From contig NZ_CP051685.1 in assembly GCF_012849555.1 (NCBI RefSeq), positions 558,001 through 622,000 on the forward strand: 64,000 nt of DNA. The letters run 5' to 3'. The position numbers and the translations under genes are program-made. Shown piece by piece: positions 39,196 to 47,149 of the stretch (the stretch's first letter is position 1; every line of letters starts with the position of its first letter). Under the pieces are notes generated by a model that made no database searches, was not told the origin of the DNA, and saw only the letters and a program-made list of their open reading frames with translations. Origin of the DNA: Massilia forsythiae (GTDB lineage Bacteria > Pseudomonadota > Gammaproteobacteria > Burkholderiales > Burkholderiaceae_D).

Positions 39196-42060
39196 ATGAC
39201 TGAAACCCCGATATCCCGATCGATACGGCGCCTGTTCGCGGGCGGCGGCGCCATCGGCCTGACGCTGCTGGCGCTGCCGCCGGCCGTCGCCCAGGACGCG
39301 GCGCCGAAACCGATCGCGCGCGTCGAGATCACCGGCTCGAACATCCGCCGCTCGGAAGCCGAGACCGCCTCCTCGGTGATCACCGTGAACCGCGCCGACA
39401 TCGAGCGTTCCGGCAAGAACACCGTGGCCGAACTGCTGCAGACCCTGGCGGTCGACAACCAGGGCTCGGTGCCGACCACCTTCGGCAACGGCTTCGCCGC
39501 CGGCGCCTCGGGCATCTCGCTACGCGGCCTGGGCGCGGCCTCGACCCTGGTGCTGCTCAACGGCCGCCGCATGGCGCCCTACGGCCTGGCCGACGACGGC
39601 CAGAAGCAGTTCTCCGACCTGAACGTGATCCCCAGCGACGCCGTCGACCGCATCGAGGTGCTGAAGGACGGCGCCTCGGCCATCTACGGTTCCGACGCCA
39701 TCGCCGGCGTGGTCAACGTCATCCTGCGGCGCGACTACCAGGGCAACACCTTCCGCTTTTCGCGCGGCACCTCCGAGGAATGGGACGGCAAGCGCACCAA
39801 CCTGGCCTTCACCAAGGGCGTCGGCAGCCTGGACAGCGACCGCTACAACGTCCTGTTCAGCATCGAATACAAGAAATTCGACGAGACCAGCTACCGCGAC
39901 CGTAGCGACCGCGACTGGATCGGCCGCGCCGACCTACGTCCGTGGGGCTATTCCGCGGTCGAGGGCCTGGGCGGCACCGGCGCCATCATCCCCAACACCG
40001 GCGCCGCCGGCAGCGCCATCAACGGCAACGTGCGCAATCCGGCCGATATCTTCAACTACTACAACCGCGGCAACCTGGCCGGGCCGGGCTTCACCCGCAC
40101 CTTTCCCGGCGCCGCCTGCGGCAACTTCACCAACCACCCGCAGGGCGACCCCGGCGGCGGCTGCCTGATCGACGCCAGCCAGCAATACAGCGAGGTCGAG
40201 CCGAAGCAGGAAAACATCAGCTTCTTCCTCAAGGGCACCTGGCAGGCCACGCCCGACATCCAGGCGTACAGCGAATTCAACTACTACACCAGCCAGACCG
40301 ATTCCCAGACCACGCCGTCCGGCATCAGCGGCTCGGTCGGCTATCCCGGCGGTCCGGTCAACAACGCCACCATCCAGTTCGGGCCGACGCATCCGGACAA
40401 CCCGTACTTCGGCAGGGCGGCGCGGCTGCGCTACCTGGCCGCCGACGTCGGCCCGCGCGTGTCCAACATCGGCTCCAACTTCGTGCGCTGGATCGGCGGC
40501 GCCAAGGGCACCAACTACGGCTGGGACTGGGACAGCGCGCTGCTGTTCTCGCACAACCACGTCAACAACGTCCAGAGCGGCTACCTGCAGCGCGACGTCG
40601 CCTATGCCCTGCTCGACCCGAGCCCGGCCAACGTGGCGGCGGCGCTGAGCAGCCCGGCGTATGCGGCGCTGCCGCCGGGTACCTTCTGGCGCATCGGCGA
40701 GAACGCCAGCCTGAATTCGCCGGCCCTGTACGCGGCGCTGTCGCCGCGCATCGGCAACAGCGCCAACAGCAAGGTCGGCCAGTGGGACGTCAAGGCCACG
40801 CGCGAGTTCGAGAACATGCCCTACCTGAGCGGCCCGCTGGGCCTGGCAGTCGGCGCCGAATTCCGCCACGAAATGACCGAACTGCGGCCCACCACCGGCA
40901 CCGAGCGCGGCAACATCATCGGCCTGGGCTACTCGGCCTATTCCGGCGCACGCAACGTGTTCGCGCTGTACGGCGAGGGCCTGGCGCCGCTGCCCTACAA
41001 CCTGGAAGCCTCGGCCGCGATCCGCTGGGACCACTTCACCGACGTCGGCAATTCGTACACGCCGAAAGCCGGCCTGAAATGGACCCCGGTACGCGAATTC
41101 GCCCTGCGCGGCACCTTCGCGCGCGGCTTCCGCGCGCCCAGCCCGGCCGAGAACGGCGTCGGCGGCCTGGCCGCTTTTTCCACCGCGTCCGACCCGCTGC
41201 GCTGCGCGCTGGGCGTGACCAGCGCCTGCAACCCGGCATCGATCGCGCTGATCACCTCGCCCAACCCGAACCTGTCGCCGGAACGCTCGCGCAGCTTCAA
41301 CGTCGGCGCCATCTGGGACCCGATCCCGCGCGCCAGCATCTCGGTCGACTACTGGCAGATCAAGCGCAAGAACGAGATCAACCAGGAGCAGGTGGACAGC
41401 GCCATCGCCGCCGGCAGCGTCACGCGCGATCCGGGCAGCATCAGCAACATTCCCGGCGACCCCGGCGCCATCACCGCAGTGCAGACGCGCTACGTGAACT
41501 CGGCCCAGACCAAGGTGCGCGGTATCGACCTCGACGCCCGCTACAATTACCGCCTGCCGGAAAACTACGGCAACCTGAGCGTCGACCTCAAGTACACGCA
41601 CATGTTCGAGTTCCGGCGCACCGAGCTGGATGGCACCTCGCGCGACTATGCCGGCACCCACGGCAACTGCGACATCTCCAACTGCTCGGGCACGCCGGAC
41701 CACCGCGCCAACCTGCGCTTCGGCTGGGACCGCAACGATTGGCGCGTATCGGCTAACCTCAACTACCGCGGCCGCATCGACAACACCCTGTTCAAGGACG
41801 ATCCCGACGGCTGCGCCAGCCACTACGCCAACGGCGCCGACGCCCCGGCCGGCTGCGCGCTGGCCTCGTTCACCACGGTCGACCTGGTGGCGCGCTGGAA
41901 ACCGCTGCCGCAGTGGGAAGTGTTCGGCTCGATCGAGAACCTGTTCGACAAGACCGCGCCGCTCGATCTGCTGACCTACGGCGCCACGTCGTACAACCCG
42001 CTGGATTACCAGGGCGCACGCGGGCGCTACTACACACTGGGGGCGCGGTACACATTTTGA
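39196..42060 (+). CDS. TonB-dependent outer-membrane receptor 3
   Basis: The 954-residue precursor has a signal peptide (TETPISRSIRRLFAGGGAIG, cleavage near AVAQD), the motif IARVEITGSNIRRSEAETAS, and a plug close to receptor 1 ([60 protein letters not shown]). A beta-barrel ends in GARYTF. ATG 39196 was chosen because GGAG lies 7 nt before it; the open frame to 39079 has no signal-like sequence. It is divergent from aroG. The shared plug with receptor 1 suggests a recent duplication or similar ligands. Confidence 0.92.
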   Translation: MTETPISRSIRRLFAGGGAIGLTLLALPPAVAQDAAPKPIARVEITGSNIRRSEAETASSVITVNRADIERSGKNTVAELLQTLAVDNQGSVPTTFGNGFAAGASGISLRGLGAASTLVLLNGRRMAPYGLADDGQKQFSDLNVIPSDAVDRIEVLKDGASAIYGSDAIAGVVNVILRRDYQGNTFRFSRGTSEEWDGKRTNLAFTKGVGSLDSDRYNVLFSIEYKKFDETSYRDRSDRDWIGRADLRPWGYSAVEGLGGTGAIIPNTGAAGSAINGNVRNPADIFNYYNRGNLAGPGFTRTFPGAACGNFTNHPQGDPGGGCLIDASQQYSEVEPKQENISFFLKGTWQATPDIQAYSEFNYYTSQTDSQTTPSGISGSVGYPGGPVNNATIQFGPTHPDNPYFGRAARLRYLAADVGPRVSNIGSNFVRWIGGAKGTNYGWDWDSALLFSHNHVNNVQSGYLQRDVAYALLDPSPANVAAALSSPAYAALPPGTFWRIGENASLNSPALYAALSPRIGNSANSKVGQWDVKATREFENMPYLSGPLGLAVGAEFRHEMTELRPTTGTERGNIIGLGYSAYSGARNVFALYGEGLAPLPYNLEASAAIRWDHFTDVGNSYTPKAGLKWTPVREFALRGTFARGFRAPSPAENGVGGLAAFSTASDPLRCALGVTSACNPASIALITSPNPNLSPERSRSFNVGAIWDPIPRASISVDYWQIKRKNEINQEQVDSAIAAGSVTRDPGSISNIPGDPGAITAVQTRYVNSAQTKVRGIDLDARYNYRLPENYGNLSVDLKYTHMFEFRRTELDGTSRDYAGTHGNCDISNCSGTPDHRANLRFGWDRNDWRVSANLNYRGRIDNTLFKDDPDGCASHYANGADAPAGCALASFTTVDLVARWKPLPQWEVFGSIENLFDKTAPLDLLTYGATSYNPLDYQGARGRYYTLGARYTF

Positions 42061-42117
42061 AATGCGATTCTGAAATTTAACTGAGAAGCAGTCCTGGCAG
42101 GCGCAGCAAGTCCCGCT

Positions 42118-42155
42118 CGCCACTCGACGGCCCAGCCTGGCGCCGTCGAGTGGCG
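42118..42155 (+). terminator. Perfect 14-bp hairpin after TonB receptor 3 (no T-tract)
   Basis: CGCCACTCGACGGC and GCCGTCGAGTGGCG pair exactly around a 10-nt loop, 58 bp after the stop. There is no T-run on either strand, so it may be a 3'-end stabilising hairpin or Rho-linked terminator rather than a classical intrinsic one. Confidence 0.5.
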
Positions 42156-42334
42156 GTTGTCGTCCGTTCCAATGCGGCGCAGCCTACATGCTGCTTTTTC
42201 ATGCCGGGCGCTGGTCCAGGCGATTTTCCGCGGCTTGCGACAAAGCGTGAGATTTCGCCCGCCTCTCGCCATGTATAGTCGAACGCAGCCGGTACCCTAT
42301 CGCCATCCCTTGCGCGCCACTGCCCGACACCACG

Positions 42335-43099
42335 ATGATCGCCACTTTGCTCGCCCCGCTGCTTACCTTTCTGCTGGCTTTTTACCTGATCCTCATCGGC
42401 CCCGGCCTGAACCTGTGGCGCAGCCTGCGGCCACGCGCCGAACGACCCGAGCGCACGCCGATGCGCCGCTACTGGCTGATGAGCCGCGGCGTGCTGGTGA
42501 TGCTCGCGGTATTGGCCATCGCCATGGCGTACAACGGCCACGGGCTGCACGACCTCGGCTTCGACCTGCCGCTGTCGCCGGCCGGCGCATGGGGCCTGCT
42601 GTTCGCGGCGGTCTTGATGGCGGGATTGGTTGGCGCCGCTCTGGTCATGGAAGCCAGGCAAACCCCGCAGGCGCGCGCCGAAAGCGAACGCAAGCTGCTG
42701 GAGGCACCCTTCCCCTGGCCGAACACGACGCTGGAAACGCTGGCCTTCGCGGCCAGCATGAGCCTGATGACGGCGGCCTGGGAAATCCTGTACCGTGGCT
42801 TCCTGCTGCTGGTACTGACGCCGCACACCGGCCTCGCGCTGGCCGTCGTCATTTCCGCGCTGGCCTACGGCATCGGGCACGGGTACCAGAATCCCAAACA
42901 GTTCGTCGGATCGATCGTGTCGGCCTTCGCATTCACGCTGGGGTATGCGTTCACGCACAGCCTGTGGTGGCTGATCGCCATCCACGTTGCCGTACCGCTG
43001 AGCATGCTGCCGAGCGTGTCCAAGGCACGCCGCCGTCAACGGGAAGCGTCCCACCTGTCCATGGCAACTTTGACTGTACCTGGTACAGCGCTTGACTGA
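42335..43099 (+). CDS. CPBP-family intramembrane metalloprotease
   Basis: The 254-residue membrane protein has about six hydrophobic segments and the CPBP (CAAX protease and bacteriocin-processing) motifs: AAWEILYRGFLLLVL with the EExxxR-like E-I-L-Y-R, then AYGIGHGYQNPKQFVGSIVS containing the metal-binding His, and WWLIAIHVAV with the final His. The first motif has a single Glu rather than the usual pair. Roles in this family include protein processing and immunity to self-made peptides; no such genes are adjacent. No good ribosome site precedes ATG 42335. It stands alone between receptor 3 and a methyltransferase remnant. Confidence 0.85.
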   Translation: MIATLLAPLLTFLLAFYLILIGPGLNLWRSLRPRAERPERTPMRRYWLMSRGVLVMLAVLAIAMAYNGHGLHDLGFDLPLSPAGAWGLLFAAVLMAGLVGAALVMEARQTPQARAESERKLLEAPFPWPNTTLETLAFAASMSLMTAAWEILYRGFLLLVLTPHTGLALAVVISALAYGIGHGYQNPKQFVGSIVSAFAFTLGYAFTHSLWWLIAIHVAVPLSMLPSVSKARRRQREASHLSMATLTVPGTALD

Positions 43100-43135
43100 G
43101 AACGACCAAGAAATTCATTCTCGTCGTAAAAGCAC

Positions 43136-43474
43136 TCAACGCTGCCGAAACACGATCGCGTGCTGGCTCGGCAACGATTCGATGCTGCGTTCCCACTTCA
43201 GGCCATGCGCCGTGGCTTCACGGCGTACCTGCGGCTCGCTCATCTTGTGCAGCGGCTTGATCGCGACTGCCGGATCCTCGGCCCGGTATTCGACGAAGGC
43301 GACGCGCCCGCCCGGCTTCAGGGCCTCGACGATGCTGTCGAGGACCTCCAAGGGATAGGCGAGCTCGTGATAGACATCGACCATGATTGCCAAGTCGACG
43401 CTGGCCGGCGGCAATTTGACGGTGGTTTCGCTGCCCAGCACCGAGACCACGTTGCACACGCCGCGCTTTGCCAT
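43136..43474 (-). pseudogene. Remnant of a class I SAM-dependent methyltransferase
   Basis: Only the C-terminal half remains: SVDLAIMVDVYHELAYPLEV, ALKPGGRVAFVEYRAEDPAV, PLHKMSEPQVRREATAHGLK and a terminal QHAIVFRQR. The SAM-binding glycine loop (DxGxGxG) that should lie about 60 residues upstream is missing. An open frame continues to 43615, but its first 47 residues do not look like any methyltransferase. The family is normally 220-260 residues. A deletion that removed the 5' half is the simplest explanation. It lies at the edge of a lower-GC patch. Confidence 0.72.
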
Positions 43475-43871
43475 CTGGCTGGGCAGGCCAGCAGGATGGG
43501 TGGCGTACGGTGTGTGTGGGAGGCACGGCAACTGCGCGAGCGGGTCCGGTGCATATCGATTTCCGTGAGAAGTCGCTGCCTGCAATGGTGCCGGCAGGCT
43601 TGCAGTGAATGGCAATCACCAGTGTAGCGGCATTGGCTGCCCGACGTGCGTCGGCTACATGGGTATATCCTAGTCATGTCGCGTTGACTCGGCAGTTGCC
43701 GGAGATCGGATTGACTGTGTCCGGAGCTGTCTGTCGTGACAGTTGGCGAGTTTTTCGCCTTGGCAACCTGTTATGCTGGTTCGACCGACCGGAAATAGCC
43801 AAAAGCCGGCATTTATATATATCCGCCAGCTCCGTCCTTAAGCAGGGGATATTAATAACTCTGGGGGAATA

Positions 43872-44405
43872 ATGAACCGTTTTTTAGCTGTAACCTTGAT
43901 ACTCGGAGGATTGGCAATCTCGCCGCGCCATGCGGTGGCGCAGGCTGCAGACAGCAAGGCGCAAATCGAACATGTGATTGAAAACTTTCGTTCTGCCATA
44001 GTCAACAAAGACGAGGAAGCATTTCTAAACCTTTTCATGAAAGAGGATGTTACCTTTACCGGCGTAACAACCGACGCCAGTATTGAACGTCTCTACGCAA
44101 ACCGGCCCCAACCGCAAATGAAGCGGCCTTCGAAGCTCTATTCAACAACCCCGCGTAAATTTATCAGTGCTATTGCGAAGCTCGAGACGAAGGTCGACGA
44201 GATTGTGTCGAACGTACGCATCGAAAGCGACGGCGATGTAGGGCAGGTATGGTTCGACTATTCCTTCGTTAATGGCAATTACAAAAAAATGTGGGGCAAG
44301 GAGAGCTGGCTGGTGGTCCACACAGCCGATGGCTGGAAAATCGCGGGAGTGGTGTCGTCGCAGGAATTCAATCCCACACCGGCATCAGCTAACGAGACAC
44401 CTTAA
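43872..44405 (+). CDS. Secreted NTF2-like (SnoaL-type) domain protein
   Basis: The 177-residue precursor has a signal peptide (NRFLAVTLILGGLAISPRHA, cleavage near VAQAAD) followed by an NTF2-like fold pattern: IEHVIENFRSAIVNKDEEAF, LFMKEDVTFTGV near the start of the cone, and WFDYSFVNGNYKKMWGKESW leading to HTADGWKIAGVVSS. Such proteins bind or convert small ligands, but no catalytic set can be named. The gene uses more A/T-ending codons than its neighbours, as does the 43600-44600 stretch, hinting at transfer from elsewhere. GGGGGA precedes ATG 43872. Confidence 0.75.
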   Translation: MNRFLAVTLILGGLAISPRHAVAQAADSKAQIEHVIENFRSAIVNKDEEAFLNLFMKEDVTFTGVTTDASIERLYANRPQPQMKRPSKLYSTTPRKFISAIAKLETKVDEIVSNVRIESDGDVGQVWFDYSFVNGNYKKMWGKESWLVVHTADGWKIAGVVSSQEFNPTPASANETP

Positions 44406-44622
44406 CTCTCGAATGAAATGCGAAGGGAGTGCGCGTCGTAGTTTGTAGCTCTAAAGCATCCTCCTCACTGACTTTGTCTAAGTCCGCTTCGGGTCGAATA
44501 CCGCCGTAAACGCAACGGCAGCAAGCGACCAGAAGCGGCCGCATCGACGTTTCAGCACTGAACGTAGCGGTTGACGAGCCTACAAGTCGCCTTGGTCCGC
44601 ATCCAGCCGTTCGTACCCAGCC

Positions 44623-45510
44623 TCAAAAAATCCAGTGCACGGCTTCACGCTCGATGACGTCCGCGAGCGCGCGAGTCGCCGCGCTCTGGTACGCACCTTT
44701 GCGCCGCAGCAGCATGACGGTGCGCGGCGGCGGCGGTGGCGCCAGCGGCAGGTTGCACAGTCCCGCCGCTTGTCCTGCGATCGCCTCCGGCAAGATCGTC
44801 AACAACTTGCTGTGCCGGACGATCTCGACCAGAGCGCTGATCGTATTGACTTCCACTGCCACCTTCGGCGCCACCTCGAATGCCTGCAGATAGTTGTCGA
44901 CGTGGGTGCGCGTCACGAAATCCTTGGTGAGCAAGGCCAGCTCCCCATCCGCGAGTGACCCGACATCGAGCGCAGCCCGCCCGGCCCAGGGATGGTTGTC
45001 GGCGACGACCACACTCAATTTTTCCGTGAACAGGGGCAGGCTGTCGATGTCCGCGCAACGCCCCAGTTCGAAGGCGATGCCGAGGTCGACTTCATCCGCT
45101 TCGATGGCGGCGGCAATCGTGTCCATCGACATTTCGAGGACATTCACTGTAATGGCCGGAAACCGGGCGTGGAAGGCGGCCACCAACGGCCCGATCAGGT
45201 AGGCGGTGAAGGTCGGCGTCATGGCCAGCCGCACCGCCCCGCGCGACAAATCACGCACATCGTGTATCGCCCGCCTGCCCGATTCCAGTTCGAACAGCGC
45301 GCGCCGCGCATGGGCGATATAGGCTTGCCCGGCATCCGTCACCTTTATGGTGCGTCCGCTGCGGTCGAGCAGGACGGTACGCAGACGGTCTTCCATCTGC
45401 AGGATCTGCTGGGAAAGGGCCGGCTGCGACACATGCAGCGCCTCCGCGGCGCGCGTGAAATTGCCGTGCTCGGCGACTGCGATGAGATATTTTAGTGCGC
45501 GCAGCTCCAT
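44623..45510 (-). CDS. cynR: CynR, LysR-type regulator of the cyanase gene
   Basis: The 295-residue product starts with the LysR winged helix-turn-helix (LKYLIAVAEHGNFTRAAEAL, then HVSQPALSQQILQMEDRL) and continues with an effector-binding domain (AMTPTFTAYLIGPLVAAFHA). It is divergent from cynS with a 124-bp gap, exactly as cynR and cynS lie in E. coli, and CynR there responds to cyanate. The link to cynS is therefore by context plus overall likeness. It is expected to repress itself and activate cynS. Confidence 0.85.
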   Translation of the reverse strand: MELRALKYLIAVAEHGNFTRAAEALHVSQPALSQQILQMEDRLRTVLLDRSGRTIKVTDAGQAYIAHARRALFELESGRRAIHDVRDLSRGAVRLAMTPTFTAYLIGPLVAAFHARFPAITVNVLEMSMDTIAAAIEADEVDLGIAFELGRCADIDSLPLFTEKLSVVVADNHPWAGRAALDVGSLADGELALLTKDFVTRTHVDNYLQAFEVAPKVAVEVNTISALVEIVRHSKLLTILPEAIAGQAAGLCNLPLAPPPPPRTVMLLRRKGAYQSAATRALADVIEREAVHWIF

Positions 45511-45518
45511 AAGTGACC

Positions 45519-45533
45519 ATTAGTTTTTCTTAT
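45519..45533. promoter_or_regulatory. Candidate LysR-type (CynR) binding site
   Basis: ATTAGTTTTTCTTAT in the cynR-cynS gap fits the T-N11-A rule of LysR regulators and is nearly palindromic (ATTAG and CTTAT arms). It lies 9 bp from the cynR start, so it could mediate autorepression. Confidence 0.4.
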
Positions 45534-45634
45534 CGTTACCATTCTAACCGCGTATTGGACCCCTTTATGAAAACCCGGGATGATGAATTTATCGCATTCA
45601 ATCCCCAGTCCTCCATCCCATAAAGGAAGCCATC

Positions 45635-46105
45635 ATGTTGCATTCGGACGTAACGCAAGACGCTCGCACGGCACTCACCGCACGTGTCATCACCAGCAAG
45701 GCGCTGAAGGATCTGACCTGGGCCGCCATCGCCGAGGGAACCGGCCTGCACGTCGCCTACGTCACGGCCGCACTGCTCGGCCAGCACGCCCTGCCTGCGG
45801 CTGCCGCAGCGCTGGTTGCGGAGCGCCTGGAACTCGGCGCGGCCGACGCCAAGCAGCTGCAGTCGGTGCCGCTGCGCGGCAGCATCCCCGGCGGCGTGCC
45901 CACCGACCCGACCATCTACCGATTTTACGAGATGGTGCAAGTGTATGGAACGACGCTGAAGGCGCTGGTCCATGAGCAGTTTGGCGACGGCATCATCAGT
46001 GCGATCAACTTCCGCCTCGACGTCCGCAAGGAAGCCGATCCGGACGGCGGCGAGCGCGCCGTGATCACGCTGGATGGCAAATTCCTTCCCTATAAGCCGT
46101 TCTAA
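45635..46105 (+). CDS. cynS: Cyanase (cyanate hydratase)
   Basis: Cyanase converts cyanate and bicarbonate to ammonia and carbon dioxide, giving detoxification and a nitrogen source. The 156-residue product matches the family length, and the catalytic triad falls at Arg96, Glu99 and Ser122 (IYRFYEM and GIISAINF), the same numbering as in E. coli. The N-terminal part is a degenerate helix-turn-helix-like domain, also typical. AGGAAG lies 5 nt before ATG 45635. No carbonic anhydrase gene (cynT) is nearby. The channel gene at 46302 follows on the same strand. Confidence 0.97.
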   Translation: MLHSDVTQDARTALTARVITSKALKDLTWAAIAEGTGLHVAYVTAALLGQHALPAAAAALVAERLELGAADAKQLQSVPLRGSIPGGVPTDPTIYRFYEMVQVYGTTLKALVHEQFGDGIISAINFRLDVRKEADPDGGERAVITLDGKFLPYKPF

Positions 46106-46301
46106 GCCGGCACCGGTTGTCAGGCGCTGCTCATTGTCCGCGCCTACAGGCGCGTCACGGCGGCGTCCACTGCGCTGCGACGCACCGTGGCAGGGACCGA
46201 CGCCGCGCGCGGCGGGCGCCCCCCCGCGGCAGGCATTCTTTTTGCTCTTCTTGAATAACCAACACATCAACAGGCCTGCGGGCCGCGAAAGGTGAAGCTG
46301 C

Positions 46302-47120
46302 ATGGCATATCTGGTTCCTTCGGAATTCGTCACCAAGATGGTGGACGCGGGCGAGTCGAAAATCTACATGGCGACGCGCGATGCGCTGATCCGCGCCTAC
46401 ATGGCGGGCGCCATCCTCGCCCTGGCCGCGGTGTTCGCGGTGAGCGTCTCGGTGGCCACGGGCGTGCCGCTGATCGGCGCGATCCTGTTCCCGGTCGGCT
46501 TCTGCATGCTGTACCTGATGGGCTTCGACCTGCTGACCGGCGTGTTCGTGCTGACGCCGCTGGCATTGATCGACAAGCGCCCCGGCGTCACCGTCGGCCG
46601 CATCCTCAAGCACTGGGGCGTCGTCTTCGTGGGCAACTTCCTCGGCGCGCTGACGGTGGCCTGCCTGATGGCCTACATGTTCACGTTCGGCTTCAACACG
46701 GATGGCGGCAAGATCGCCCAGACCGTCGCCCAGATCGGCGAAAAGCGCACCATCGGCTACGCGGCCTATGGCGCGGCCGGCATGCTGACGCTGTTCATCC
46801 GCGGCATGCTGTGCAACTGGATGGTGTCGATGGGCGTGGTCGGCGCGATGATTTCCACCACCGTCGGCGGCAAGGTCGTGGCGATGTGGATGCCGATCAT
46901 GCTGTTCTTCTTCATGGCCTTCGAGCACTCGGTGGTGAACATGTTCCTGTTCCCGTTCGGCCTGATGATGGGCGGGCACTTCACGCTGATGGACTACCTG
47001 ATCTGGAACGAGTTGCCGACCGTGCTGGGCAACCTGGTGGGCGGCCTCGCCTTCACCGGCCTGACGCTGTATTCCACGCACGTCAGGACGGCGGCCAAGC
47101 GCTCGTTCCAGGCACACTGA
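46302..47120 (+). CDS. Formate/nitrite-family (FNT) channel
   Basis: The 272-residue inner-membrane protein has six hydrophobic segments and the FNT signature FEHSVVNMFLFPFGLM, whose His lines the pore, together with MGFDLLTGVF and GMLCNWMVSMG. FNT proteins (FocA, NirC, HSC) move small monovalent anions such as formate, nitrite or hydrosulfide. Its place after cynS suggests cyanate, nitrite or bicarbonate-related traffic, but the substrate is inferred from context only. GAAAGGTG lies 7 nt before the ATG. The kinase-phosphatase gene starts 29 nt after the stop. Confidence 0.88.
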   Translation: MAYLVPSEFVTKMVDAGESKIYMATRDALIRAYMAGAILALAAVFAVSVSVATGVPLIGAILFPVGFCMLYLMGFDLLTGVFVLTPLALIDKRPGVTVGRILKHWGVVFVGNFLGALTVACLMAYMFTFGFNTDGGKIAQTVAQIGEKRTIGYAAYGAAGMLTLFIRGMLCNWMVSMGVVGAMISTTVGGKVVAMWMPIMLFFFMAFEHSVVNMFLFPFGLMMGGHFTLMDYLIWNELPTVLGNLVGGLAFTGLTLYSTHVRTAAKRSFQAH

Positions 47121-47149
47121 CGCGTGCGTCGCTACTCGTCGCGCGGCGT

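Noticed and set aside
43475..43615. N-terminal part of the methyltransferase ORF as a genuine new domain
   Set aside because: The sequence is Pro/His-rich and unlike any domain. The loss of the SAM-binding half is better explained by a deletion.
46292..47149. A long N-terminal extension of the PP2C-kinase protein in the frame of its ORF
   Set aside because: That part overlaps the FNT channel gene out of frame and has no similarity. The PP2C domain begins just after 47150.
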